Notes: generated by a model from the letters alone, not told the origin. Counted from the stretch's first letter, positions 10,801 to 21,606 are shown. The stretch: 64,000 nucleotides of DNA from Enoplolaimus lenunculus (GCA_030248215.1 JASANG010002602.1:1-64000), one strand, 5' to 3'. Translations and numbers: made by a program.

Positions 10801-11075
10801 CTCTGGTGCAGATGTATTTTGATTGGCTGTTTAAGTTTAGTCTTAAAATTATTATCTCTGATGCAGATGTATTTTGATTGGCTGTTTAAGTTTAGTCTTA
10901 AAATTATTATCTCTGATGCAGATGTATTTTGATTGGCTGTTTAAGTTTAGTCATAAAATTATTTTCTCTGATGCAGATGTATTTTGATTGGCTGTTTAAG
11001 TTTAGTCATAAAATTATTTTCTCTGATGCAGATGTATTTTGATTGGCTGTTTAAGTTTAGTCTTAAAATTAATGC
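10801..11075. repeat. 55-bp tandem array, five copies
   Basis: Unit contains CTCTGATGCAGATGTATTTT then GATTGGCTGTTTAAGTTTAG; starts near 10801, 10856, 10911, 10966 and 11021. It lies 120 bp upstream of the transporter ATG, in what should be its promoter or 5' leader region. Confidence 0.95.
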
Positions 11076-11229
11076 TAAAACTTATTTATACTAATCTTAT
11101 GGTTAGACTTAGGCCGTCGGCATAGATCCGCTTTTACATACCCTAACACGACTTAGGATTAGGCTAAAGGTTCTTGCTAAGTATTTGAAAACCTATTTTA
11201 TGCATGGACCAGATACTGCGTTGCACCAA

Positions 11230-12130
11230 AATTACTAAACCCTTTGAAATTTACCAGGGCCGGAGCAGCCACCCTTATGCCTCCCATTTGGGAGGGGCCA
11301 CCCCTGAAGGGGTCCCTACCCTAACCGGTTGAAACAAAAACCGCCGAAGTTTTAAAATGCGTCTAACTTTTAACCGCTCGCTTCGCTCGTGAGTTTGGGG
11401 GCCCCCACCCAGGAGTTTGGGGAGAGCCCCCACTCCTGTCTGTTCCGGCACTGAATTTTACAGAACTAGGTTTGATAATACAGAATCGTCATAAAATTTT
11501 ACAGAAGTAGGTTTATGCTAATACAGAATCATAAAATTTATGCCATTCAGAAAAAAATTACTAAACCCTTTGAAATTTACCAGGGCTGGAGCAGCCACCC
11601 TTATGCCTCCCATTTGGGAGGGGCCACCCCTGAAGGGGTCCCTACCCTAACCGGTTGAAACAAAAACCGCCGAAGTTTTAAAATGCGTCTAACTTTTAAC
11701 CGCTCGCTTCGCTCGTGAGTTTGGGGGGCCCCACCCGGGAGGTGGGGGGGGCCCCCCCCCCCCTCTGTTCTGGCACTGAATTTTACAGAACTAGGTTTGA
11801 TAATACAGAATCGTCATAAAATTTTACAGAAGTAGGTTTATGCTAATACAGAATCATAAAATTTATGCCATTCAGAAAAAAATTACTAAACCCTTTGAAA
11901 TTTACCAGGGCTGGAGCAGCCACCCTTATGCCTCCCGGGGCCACCCCGGGCCCCCCCCGAACCCCCCCCCCCCGCCCCCACCCAGGAGTTTGGGGAGAGC
12001 CCCCACTCCTGTCTGTTCCGGCACTGAATTTTACAGAACTAGGTTTGATAATACAGAATCGTCATAAAATTTTACAGAAGTAAGTTTATGCTAATACAGA
12101 ATCATAAAATTTATGCCATTCAGAAAAAGC
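11230..12130. repeat. About 325-bp unit repeated three times
   Basis: Units start at AATTACTAAACCCTTTGAAA near 11230, 11556 and 11881; each has a C/G-rich stretch with ATGCCTCCCATTTGGGAGG and ends with CAGAATCATAAAATTTATGC. The third unit is shorter through loss in the C/G-rich part. The core may be an R7-type or related element amplified in tandem. Confidence 0.9.
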
Positions 12131-13011
12131 TTAGACCCTAATGGAACATTAAAATTTATGCTAAAATTTCTCCTGTATTAACTTTTTCGTAAACGCTGGA
12201 AGGATTTATTTATTCATTTTCTGTAAAGTATGCGTTAATTTGACTTCGAATTCCACAAATATTTATGCGAAGATTACGTTACCACTTGTGCGTTTGGACC
12301 TATTTTGTCACGTGGCGATAGCAGGAAGTAGAAACAACCTATATGAATCGGTAAATAGCTGGCTACTACCCATATGGGTACTTTACGTTTGTAGCTATGG
12401 GTAGCTAGTGTTCGCTTTGTTACCCATACGGATGCCTTACGATTTTTTGAACAACACTTATAGCTAGTGTAATTTTTATATATTTGAAAAACATATTGTA
12501 AAAAAGATGAAAACCAGACTTGAAAAATAAAACTCACTGTACTGAGCCGGTTTAAGTGCAAGCGTTAACCCTTTCTCACATGAATATATATATTTTCGTT
12601 TGTATTTAAATCGCAGTCTCACTGCGTTCAACCGCCACTCAGCAATAGGAACATGACGCTTGTGTCCAAGGAGGTTTTCACACCTTGTGGTGATTTTCTA
12701 CTGCATATACGCTTTGTAATTGTTACTGCCCATTTTCTGCTGGGGTTTCTCACAGTATACTCTACATGAGAAGGGGATAAGGTTCATTATGTTGGCATCT
12801 GCATTGGCAACGAACAGATATCTTGACGGTACCCTAATGGGAAGGTCAATATTTCGAAAACATAGCTATCTAAAACATTTTATTTTCTGTCGGTGTTTAG
12901 CCGGAATAGGAATTGGGTTGTAACCCTGCCAGCAGTATATTATACTGTGTCGTCACAAAAAACGCATAAAAATTTATACATTTCTGAAACAAAACACCAT
13001 CAACAAAATTG
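12131..13011. other. Spacer without recognisable feature
   Basis: Mixed sequence. An open frame on the minus strand (12561-12274) lacks recognisable motifs. A short inverted pair around ACCCATATGGGTA and GTTACCCATACGG is present near 12368-12427. Confidence 0.4.
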
Positions 13012-13228
13012 CAACCAATGTAAAGAACAGGGAAGTAACAGTAGTTCAAGGATATTCCTAAGCCTACGACTAAGCCTAAACCTGAGCCTAAGCGTAAGGA
13101 TAAGCTTATCCCTAAGAATAAGCCTAAGACTAAGCGTAAATCTAAACAAAAGTTTAGTCTAAAGCTTTTAAGCTTACTCTATCACAGTCACGCAAAACAC
13201 CGGTCCGCCCCTGATCTTTACATGGACC
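13012..13228 (-). mobile_element. R1 MITE
   Basis: Ends ACCAATGTAAAGAACAGGGA and CCCTGATCTTTACATGGACC; hexamer interior. Confidence 0.8.
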
Positions 13229-13788
13229 AAAGTGGCTTACATGTGGTAACAGCTTATAGAAGAAGCAGGTTCAGCTGACTAGGCTATTATTTGTGCTCAA
13301 AGATGTTAATTGGATTTTAAGAGTTTTAAAAAAGCAAAGAACCCAATAAGTTAGGTAAAACACTATACACTCTGTGTAAAAACATATTTAGAATAATACT
13401 GGCAAAGCCAAATATGCTGCATGAACCAGTTTATTCTAATTCCTTTAAGCAGTTGCCATGCAAAATAATCATTCTGAGATTTAAGAAAATTTTCTTACGT
13501 TTAATAATTATGATTAGAATGGTGCACTGAGAAAAGGATTTGTGTTATAAAAGAAAATTTTCCGAAAATGTTTTGAAATAAAGTCGAAAAATCATTGCAC
13601 TAAAATTAGCAGTGTGCACCGGCCAGTACTTGCTGGTCACAGAAAAAGCTAACAGCATCAATTTAATACTTCAAATCTTATTAGATTTCCATTCTAAGAC
13701 TTCTGGCTGAAATCTAAAATATTGCCTATTGTTACCATTATGGTCAAAGTTAAGACTGAATCACGGAGTACATTCCAAAAATATAATT
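13229..13788. other. Spacer without recognisable feature
   Basis: AT-rich, no repeat or coding signal that I can support. Confidence 0.4.
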
Positions 13789-14520
13789 GGGACAGCGTGA
13801 CAGTTGGGACAGATGAGACAGTGGGACAGATGGGACAGATGCGACAGTTGGGAAAGATGGGACACTTGGGACAGATGGGGCAGTTGGGACAGATGGGACA
13901 GATGAGACAGATGGGACAGTTGGGACAGATGGGACACTTGGGACAGATGGGACAGTTGGGACAGATGGGACAGTTGGGACAGATGGGACAGTTGGGACAA
14001 TTGGGACATATGGGACACATGGCACAGTTGGGACACGTGAGATAGATGGGGCAGATGGGACAGATGGGACAGCGGGCCAGATGGGACAGATGGGACAGTT
14101 GGGACACTTGGGACACTTGGGACAGATGAACATATGGGGCAGTTGGGAGAGTTGGGACAGTTGGGACAGATTGGACAGTTCGGACACTTGGGACAGATGG
14201 AACATATGGGGCAGTTGGGATAGTTGGGACAGCGGGACAGATGGGACAGTTGGGACAGATGGGACCTTTGGGACACTTGGGAGAGATGGGACAGTTGGGA
14301 CAGATGGGACAGATGCGACAGTTGGGGCAGATGGGACAGTTGAGACAGATGGGACAGATGGGACAGTTGGGACAGATGGGACAGTTGGGACAGATGGGAC
14401 AGATGGAACAGTTGGGACAAATGGGACAGATGGGACAGTTGGGACAAATGGGATAGTTGGGACAAATGGGACAGTTGCGACAGATGGGACAGTTGGGACA
14501 CTTAGGACAGATGGGACAGA
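13789..14520. repeat. 9-bp minisatellite GGGACAGAT/GGGACAGTT, about 80 units
   Basis: Plus strand alternates GGGACAGAT and GGGACAGTT with variants such as GGGACACTT and GGGGCAGAT. The 9-bp period keeps all frames open, which explains the long Cys/Pro and Gly/Gln frames on either strand; I do not count these as genes. Confidence 0.97.
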
Positions 14521-14768
14521 TATATATGTATATATATATATAATATATGTGTATATATGTATATATGTATATATGTATATATGTATTATATACATATACA
14601 TATATATACATATATATACACACGTATATATTATATATGTGTGTATATATATATAATATATGTGTATATATGTATATATGTATATATGTATATATGTATT
14701 ATATACATATACATATATATACATATATATACACACGTATATATTATATATGTGTGTATATGTGTGCA
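14521..14768. repeat. TATATG/CATATA palindromic block, duplicated in tandem
   Basis: Runs of TATATGTA followed by TACATATA form inverted repeats; a unit of about 113 bp occurs twice (GTGTATATATGTATATATG at 14549 and 14662). It directly abuts the minisatellite. Confidence 0.9.
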
Positions 14769-14894
14769 CTCCGGGTATATTTGTGTCCCGGGCAATTGGG
14801 ACGGCCTTTATAGTAACATGGGCCCAAATTTCAATAAATTTATTACATCGACAAGATTCAAATTTAGAAACGTAATTTCTTTGCAAATGCTTGT

Positions 14895-14962
14895 ATATAC
14901 TGTTGTGACCCGAATAAGAGGGGGGCTGATATTTATTTGGCCTATCCAGAGGGTACCCCGTA
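14895..14962. mobile_element. R6 element fragments (both ends, interior lost)
   Basis: GTGACCCGAATAAGAGGGGG is joined almost directly to GGCCTATCCAGAGGGTACCC, as if the interior of an R6 element had been deleted. Confidence 0.6.
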
Positions 14963-14986
14963 AGGCTATTTTTTTACTTAGTCTTA

Positions 14987-15194
14987 CACTGCAAAAAATG
15001 GTGAGTTAAATTGACTCTCTCCGAAATAGGATTTTCGGGACTACACAAATTGAGTCAAATTCGACTCCGCAGAGTCAACCGTGCGACTCAGTGACTCGAA
15101 TGTGATTCTGGCGGAGTCGAAGTTGACTCAATTTGTGTAGTCCCATAGAGCTTGTTTCGGAGAGAGTCCGTTTGACGATCTATTTTTCGCAGTG
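14987..15194. mobile_element. R5 hairpin element
   Basis: Ends CACTGCAAAAAATGGTGAGT and TTTTTCGCAGTG; inner arms GACTACACAAATTGAGTCAA and its complement make almost the whole element self-complementary. Confidence 0.85.
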
Positions 15195-15557
15195 TAGGGT
15201 TAGGCATAGGAATATGCTTATACTACTGTTACGGCCCTGTTTTTTCCACTGGCCATAAACGGAATGCTTCGAAGACTCTATTCTAAAGTAAAGCAAAATA
15301 AATATACGAAATAAACGCGATTTTTAGCTAAAAATTGAAATATTATGCAATACGGTTACATTTTCTAAGTTATTGCTTCAAAATACTAAGAAATATTAAG
15401 CGCAGATATTAACTGTTCTATTTACACAACTGTTCATAGTTGAATAGATTTTTAAAAATTATGATTTATTATAAAATTGGCTGTAGATCCAAACATCTGA
15501 CGTACTGGAACTATTCGATTTGAACGTATTTAAGAGAGCAGAAACAACTGTCCCCCT
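15195..15557. other. Spacer without recognisable feature
   Basis: AT-rich; the first 50 bp resemble the 3' end of an R1 copy (AGGAATATGCTTATACTACTG). Confidence 0.4.
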
Positions 15558-15712
15558 GGGCACATGTAAAGATCAAGGGCGAAACGTTTTTCTGTGCGAC
15601 TAGAATAGAGTAAGCTTAGGCTATAGACTGATTTTTTGCTTGGATTAGGTTTAGGCTTAGGCAAAGAAATATGCTTATAATACTGTTCCGCCCCTGTTCT
15701 TTACATTGCCCC
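15558..15712 (+). mobile_element. R1 MITE, shortest full copy
   Basis: Ends GGGCACATGTAAAGATCAAG and TGTTCTTTACATTGCCC; only about three TTAGGC units inside, for a length of 155 bp. Confidence 0.8.
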
Positions 15713-15909
15713 CCTCTGTCATGATTCCTAACAATAATTGTGTTCTACACAAGGAACATTGTTGTATTTTGCAGTTCTTTTCAAACAATGGGGTAGATAT
15801 TTTGCTGACATGGGCCTAATCCATTCAAAAGCGGATGCATACGCTCCATAATTTATTCACTTTACATGTGGATACCCAAAGTGCTACTTGATAAGATTGA
15901 GAGTTTAGG

Positions 15910-16172
15910 GCGGTGGGATACTTTTGATGACGTCCAGCGCCTTCCACCACCGTCCGTCATCGTACGGCGCCGGCCGTCATCATGCATCACGGTGCGGTAT
16001 CGTACGCGATTTACTCACGTACGGTACCGTAGGGTGACGTACGGTACCGTAGGGTGACGTACGGTACCGTAGGGTGACGTACGGTACCGTAGAGTGACGT
16101 ACGGTACCGTAGGGTGACGAACGGTGACGGCCGGAACCGTACGGCCCCGGACGCCGCGGCAAGACAAGTATA
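15910..16172. mobile_element. R11-like element with expanded 20-bp core
   Basis: The right end reads AAGTATAGCGCAAGGTTAAA, matching the R11 terminus at 49080-49104. The core 16014-16132 is five to six copies of GTACGGTACCGTAGGGTGAC. The left end is not clearly recognisable. Confidence 0.5.
16014..16132. repeat. 20-bp minisatellite
   Basis: Unit GTACGGTACCGTAGGGTGAC, itself containing the palindrome GGTACC; later units show single changes. Confidence 0.95.
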
Positions 16173-16230
16173 GCGCAAGGTTAAAACTGGCCTTATTTGT
16201 TTTAACTGTAACTTGTTATTAATTCATTGC

Positions 16231-17486
16231 ATAGCTAACTGAATTTTAGATATTAGGTAACTGAATTTAAGATATTAGGTAACTGAATTTTAGATATTAG
16301 CTAACTGAAGTTTAGATATTAGGTAACTGAATTTTAAATATTAGGTAACTGAATTTTAGATATTAGGTAACTGAATTTTTGATATTAGGTAACTGAACTT
16401 TGGATATTAGGTAACTGAATTTTAGATATTAGGTAACTGAATTTTAGATATTAGGTAACTGAATTTTAGATATTAGCTAACTGAATTTAAGATATTAGGT
16501 AACTGAATTTTAGATATTAGCTAACTGAATTTAAGATATTAGGTAACTGAATTTTAGATATTAGGTAACTGAATTTTAGATATTAGGTAACTGAATTTTA
16601 GATATTAGGTAACTGAATTTTAGATATTAGCTAACTGAATTTTAGATATTAGGTAACTGAATTTTAGATATTAGGTAACTGAATTTTAGATATTAGCTAA
16701 CTGAATTTTAGATATTAGGTAACTGAATTTTAGATATTAGGTAACTGAATTTTAGATATTAGCTAACTGAATTTTAGATATTAGGTAACTGAATTTTAGA
16801 TATTAGGTAACTGAATTTTAGATATTAGCTAACTGAATTTTAGATATTAGGTAACTGAATTTTAGATATTAGCTAACTGAATTTTAGATATTAGGTAACT
16901 GAATTTTAGATATTAGGTAACTGAATTTTAGATATTAGCTAACTGAATTTTAGATATTAGGTAACTGAATTTTAGATATTAGGTAACTGAATTTTAGATA
17001 TTAGGTAACTGAATTTTAAATATTAGCTAACTGAATTTTAGATATTAGGTAACTGAATTTTAGATATTAGGTAGCTGAATTTTAGATATTAGGTAACTGA
17101 ATTTTAGATATTAGGTAACTGAATTTTAGATATTAGGTAACTGAATTTTAGATATTAGGTAACTGACTTTTAGATATTAGGTAACTGAATTTTAGATATT
17201 AGGTAACTGAATTTTAGATATTAGGTAACTGAATTTTAGAAGTTAGCTAACTGAATTTTAGATATTAGCTAACTGAATTTTAGATATTAGGTAACTGAAT
17301 TTTAGATATTAGGTAACTGAATTTTAGATATAAGCTAACTGAATTTTAGATATTAGGTAACTGAATTTTAGATATTAGGTAACTGAATTTTAGATATTAG
17401 GTAACTGAATTTTAGATATTAGCTAACTGAATTTTAGATATTAGGTAACTGAATTTTAGATATTAACTAACTGAATTTTAGATATA
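16231..17486. repeat. 22-bp satellite, about 57 copies
   Basis: Unit begins TTAGGTAACTGAATTTTAGA. Units are of two main types, with TTAGGT or TTAGCT at the start, interspersed in irregular order. A few units carry private changes. Confidence 0.97.
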
Positions 17487-17563
17487 TAACAGTATTTGGT
17501 TGAAAATGTTTTAACAAAATTAGCTTGAGGTTAAGCAATTCTCAGTAAATTGAACATTGGTCG

Positions 17564-17720
17564 CAGGCCCGTAGCCAAGGGGGGCCAGGGAGGGCTTAGC
17601 CCCTCTGGAAAACTTTTGGTCCCCCTAGAAAGTTTTCAACCTTGCTTGTAACTCATTGAAAACGCCCCTCCTGCAAAAATTTTTAGCCCTCCCTAGCAAT
17701 TCGAGCTGGCTACGGGCCTG
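17564..17720. mobile_element. R7 hAT-like short element
   Basis: Ends CAGGCCCGTAGCCAAGGGGG and GAGCTGGCTACGGGCCTG. Flanks ATTGGTCG and ATTGGCCA resemble an 8-bp duplication. The interior has paired GGGCTTAGCCCC and TTTTAGCCCTCC blocks. Confidence 0.8.
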
Positions 17721-17811
17721 ATTGGCCATTGAGTTTAAAGTTTTATTAAGTTTTATTGAGAACATAATAACACAAAAAATGACTAGCAGAATATTAAAGC
17801 ACTGTTATAGA

Positions 17812-17987
17812 GGCCCATGTTACTTTAAGGGGCGTCCAGGTTTCTGTGATGGGTCCATAAAAGAGTCGGTTTTGATTCTAGATTACATTTTTTTGCTTGG
17901 GCTTAGACTTAGACTAAGGCTTAGGCTTAGGCTTTGGCTTAGGAATACGCTTAATCTACTGTTACGCCCCTTAAAGTAACATTGGCC
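17812..17987 (+). mobile_element. R2 MITE with perfect 8-bp duplication
   Basis: Ends GGCCCATGTTACTTTAAGGG and TTAAAGTAACATTGGCC, flanked on both sides by GTTATAGA. Confidence 0.92.
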
Positions 17988-18149
17988 GTTATAGATGTTG
18001 GAGCATGGACACATGAAAACGTTTATATTTGGGAGGTACTTCATTTTAAGGCACCTTTTAAATATGGCCATGTGCGAGACAAGAAGTTATGCCTTAAGTC
18101 TTGCCCGTAACCAAACAGGAATCAGTAGTCACGCAGAGACTAAGGAAGG

Positions 18150-18287
18150 AACTCAGCCCTACCTAGAAGATTTTTTAGCAACCCAGAAAGGTTTTAGCCC
18201 TCATTTTTGGTCATCGGACACTCTAGTATGTACTATTTTAAACCTTTTTGAGCCCCTACTAAAAAGACGAGCTGGCTACGGGCGTGC
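18150..18287. mobile_element. R7 element, degraded
   Basis: Only the right end (GACGAGCTGGCTACGGGCG) is well kept; the left end is eroded. Confidence 0.5.
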
Positions 18288-18397
18288 CTTAGGTTCAACA
18301 GTCTTCGAATATTTCATATGTCAACAACCTATATTACTGTTGGTTAACAACGCGGCCCCATGATCACCTCTTCAAACCTCTCTGCCTGAGAAATTTT

Positions 18398-18588
18398 GGC
18401 CCATGTAAAGATCAGGGGCGGAACGTTTTTCTGTGGGACTAGAAAAGAGTAAGCTTAAGCTTTAGATTTTTTGCTTGGCTTAGGCTTAGGTTTAGCAATA
18501 TTCTCATTCTTAAGCTTAGGCTTAGGCTTACGCTTAGGCTTAGGAATATGCTTATAATACTATTCCGCGCCTGTTCTTTACATTGACC
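18398..18588 (+). mobile_element. R1 MITE with perfect 8-bp duplication
   Basis: Ends GGCCCATGTAAAGATCAGGG and CTGTTCTTTACATTGACC, flanked by GAAATTTT on both sides. Confidence 0.9.
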
Positions 18589-18812
18589 GAAATTTTTAAC
18601 AGCATTCAAAGGTTTCTATACAGAACAATTTTCTTTGCCCTAACTACGGACGTTCGTTCACCATCTACTAAAAAGTCCTTAATCCAGAAACTCCTATTGA
18701 TTCAGACTCAAAATCGGGACTCTCGACTCTTACTAAGTCCACCTCTTATACAGGTGACTGAAGTAAAATCGTTTATTGATCGCTTTCAGTACAGCTTGTC
18801 ACGACTGCTCAC

Positions 18813-19052
18813 AACTTGCCACGCTTCTTTGTCGACAAATTGCCAATATCCGGGTCGATTTTTTTCCGGCAACGATACTTCCCATTCATCTTCTGGCCGA
18901 TGTGGTCCCACTTTACCTTCGCCTTCCTCGGCGTCTCCTGGCGGCGCACCTACACTCGTTGCGTTTCCAAACGGCCCTAATCGTTGTTTTTCATCGTCAA
19001 GCAGTTGAGATGCCCAGCCACAGTGTAGCAACAGCAGTCCAGCGAGTAGCAT
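18813..19052 (-). CDS. Putative first exon of a secreted or lumenal protein
   Basis: Not recognised. From ATG 19052 the frame reads MLLAGLLLLHCGWAS, a convincing signal peptide with likely cleavage after the Ala/Ser, then 65 polar residues rich in Glu, Gly and Pro (PPGDAEEGEGKVGPH) and ending with an aromatic patch (NRPGYWQFVDKEAWQV). A GTGAGC donor at 18812 ends the exon in phase 0; without splicing the frame stops nine codons later. An upstream acceptor (GATTTTCAG) at about 19085 would allow a non-first exon, with the hydrophobic part as membrane anchor. No downstream exon was found. Confidence 0.45.
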
Positions 19053-19150
19053 TTGAATTCCAATTGGAAAAAGAGAAATTGCGCTGAAAATCGAGCAAAA
19101 ATCCAAACTTCGATCTTGTGTTTGTAGTAATAAAAAGGCTAAGAAGCTTT

Positions 19151-19511
19151 GGCCAATGTAAAGAACAAGTCCGGAACAGTATTATAAGCATATTCCTAAG
19201 CCTAAGCCTAAGCCTAAACCTAAGCGTAAAAATAAGTTTATGCTTAAGCCTAAGCGTAAGAATGAGCATATTCCTAAGCCTAAGCATAAGCCTAAACCTA
19301 AGCGTAAAAATCAGTTTATGCTTAAGCCTAAGCCTAAGCGTAACAATGAGTATATTCCTAAGCCTAAACCTACGCCTAAGCGTGTAAGAATGAGTTTATG
19401 CCTAAGCCTAAGACTAAGCCTAAGCCAAGCAAAAAAGTTGTCTCCAGCTTATAAGCTTACTCTATTGCAGGCTCACAGAAAAACATTCCGCCCCTGATCT
19501 TTACATGGGCC
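19151..19511 (-). mobile_element. R1 MITE, longest copy (361 bp)
   Basis: Ends GGCCAATGTAAAGAACAAGT and CCTGATCTTTACATGGGCC; flanks GAAGCTTT and GAAGCATT. The interior is tripled: blocks of CCTAAGCCTAAG separated by GTAAAAATGAG-like spacers. Confidence 0.88.
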
Positions 19512-19872
19512 GAAGCATTTCACAATTCTTTAATAGTCAAAAGAAATAAAAACGTTATCAAGCTTAAAAACAGCAAGCAGATGCGAACGCAAGAAGGACG
19601 ATAAGGGATATAACGCCACCCCGAAATGTTTTTCAAATAGAAGCAATTTTAGCAGATTTTAGAATACGCTTTAACAATTTCATGTCCTACCGAAAACATT
19701 CTAATCTGAACCTGAGTATGAAATATGACACCAAATATTTTGTAATTTTAAAAGGCTTTTGTTTGACAACTTTAAACATTTATTGATGCTCGAAAATTAA
19801 GTGTACAAATATTTGAAATACAAAATGTTATGTTTTTCAAAACAAAGCTTTAATAGCTGATCAATGAGACCA

Positions 19873-20071
19873 TTGTCAATACATAGTACCAGGGCCGTAA
19901 CAGTAGTATAAGCATATACCTTAAAGTCTAAAAGCCTAAACCTAAGGGTAAGAATAAGCTTATACATAAACCTAAGCCTAAGCCTGAGGCTAAGCGAAAA
20001 ATTATTCTTAGGCTTACGACTACTATTGGAGTCTCGCAGGAAAACGTTCCGCTCCCGATCTTTACACGAGC
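19873..20071 (-). mobile_element. R1 MITE, diverged
   Basis: Left end TTGTCAATACATAGTACCAG is eroded; right end CCGATCTTTACACGAGC is clearer; hexamer interior. Confidence 0.6.
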
Positions 20072-20185
20072 AGAGACTGTGTTCATTTGGAAATATTACA
20101 AAAAAGTTGGTTATTACAAAATAGTAAACTATAATCTTATTTCTACGACAGATTTTTTTTACATTTTAAGCTAATTTCAAACTTA

Positions 20186-20285
20186 CTAAGCACCACATGA
20201 TATTGCTGCGCATACAATAATGCCGGCAAGAAACAACACAATTCCAATACAAATGAATAAGCAAGCAAGGATAATCAATGGAACT
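20186..20285 (-). CDS. Small membrane protein exon 2 (terminal)
   Basis: Membrane helix and tail SCGA, stop TAG at 20186. Confidence 0.62.
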
Positions 20286-21606
20286 CTGAAATTACAAAAA
20301 ATAAGATTATAAAAGCAAAAAAACAACGAACAATTAATAGCTATGTAGCTTTATGCGGGCTCACGTTATAACTGAGGCAGCAGGAAACGCGTTATGTCCC
20401 TATTACAACAACCAGTAACATTTTGTCTGCTTGTTGATCTGCTATCAAATTCAAAAAATTTGAATTATCAGCTATCTTAATGTGACATTTACTGTTTGTA
20501 TTGAAGCATCATATTGTATTCGAAGCATTGTCTGTCAGTTTCATATAATATATTTACAAATGTCAACGCAGTTGTGGCAAACTATATTATATATTTTAAG
20601 AAAATTTTCGCCAGAAACAGAAATGTCGAAGCTAAATCAGCGTTTGAAATCATTTGATTTGTAAACCAGTATCATGACATTCACATTTTGTCGTATTACA
20701 ACGCTATTTAGGTCGCCAAATTTTACGGTAACGTTGGATCAACATGACACAAAACGTGTTCCGGGCTGTTCTAATTATAACGTGAACCCCGCATTCAGCT
20801 TAAGACATTACAAAAATATAACAAACTTGAACAGTATGCTAAATTTAAACAAAATCTACTCGTAAAATTTCGGAAAACGTAAAGAACAGGGGCGGAACAG
20901 TATAATGAGCATATTCCTAATCCTAAGCCTAACCATAAGCGTAAGAAAGAGCATATTTCTAAGCGTAACCCTAAGCGTAAACCAAAGCCAAGCAAAAAAA
21001 TAGTCTAAAGCTTAAGCTTACGTTATTCTAGTCCCACATAAAACCGTTCCGCCCCCGTTCTTTACATGGGTCTAAATTTCGATGGTGTTTTGGTGTTTTT
21101 GTTTTTGCTGTTTGACTCGTATGTATTTTTGAAAAATTTTAAATTAATATTAATGCCGGCTATCAACTTTTCAAGGTACATTTTTTATTTACCACATAAA
21201 ATCCTCTATCGCATCGTGTAACAATAAATTGTCGTTGAGACGGCTGGAAGGATCGCACACCCTTTGTTACAATTTTTTGTGATAAAATGGCAAGGTCCCC
21301 CTACCTTACAATTTTGCGCCACAGAATATTGGCAAATATATAGCATACAGTAAAAATTGCGTTTCATAACTTTTGCTAGAACGCCCCCCACGTCCGAAAT
21401 TTTTGTAACCGCGGGTTGATTTCAACTATTATACACTACGGTCCTTATGTTGCTATATTCATGCGCCAATGTGAAATATTGTGTACGGCTTACTTCAAAG
21501 GCCAAAACATTTGATAATACCGCCGCCAGCATTCGAACCATATAGGCGGCTGTTTACGAAAGTACCACGGCCCGCGGTCCTGGTGTTCACTGTCGTCATG
21601 AATCAT
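20186..21606 (-). CDS. Small single-pass membrane protein (two exons)
   Basis: Not recognised. Exon 21606-21494 (ATG ATT CAT GAC) ends at donor GTAAGC in phase 2; exon 20285-20186 follows TTTCAG and completes the codon, giving 70 residues. The first half is polar and aromatic (RGPWYFRKQPPIWFECW); the second is one 28-residue hydrophobic helix (VPLIILACLFICIGIVLFLA) with a very short Cys-containing tail, so it should be a tail-anchored or type III membrane protein. An in-frame ATG at 21747 would add 47 residues. Two small, phase-consistent exons and clear splice sites support a real gene. Layout recalls small TMEM/SMIM proteins, but I cannot assign a family. Confidence 0.62.
20872..21071 (-). 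mobile_element. R1 MITE in the intron of the small membrane protein gene
   Basis: Left end AACGTAAAGAACAGGGGCGG, right end CCGTTCTTTACATGGGTC. Confidence 0.75.
21494..21606 (-). CDS. Small membrane protein exon 1
   Basis: Cytosolic-type polar segment rich in Trp, Tyr and Arg; donor AA/GTAAGCC. Confidence 0.58.

Noticed and set aside
13694-14886. Long open frames (up to 378 codons) across the 9-bp minisatellite
   Set aside because: The 9-bp period makes all frames open; composition is pure repeat.
15980-16162. Arg/Tyr-rich frames on both strands
   Set aside because: Result of the 20-bp GTACGG array.
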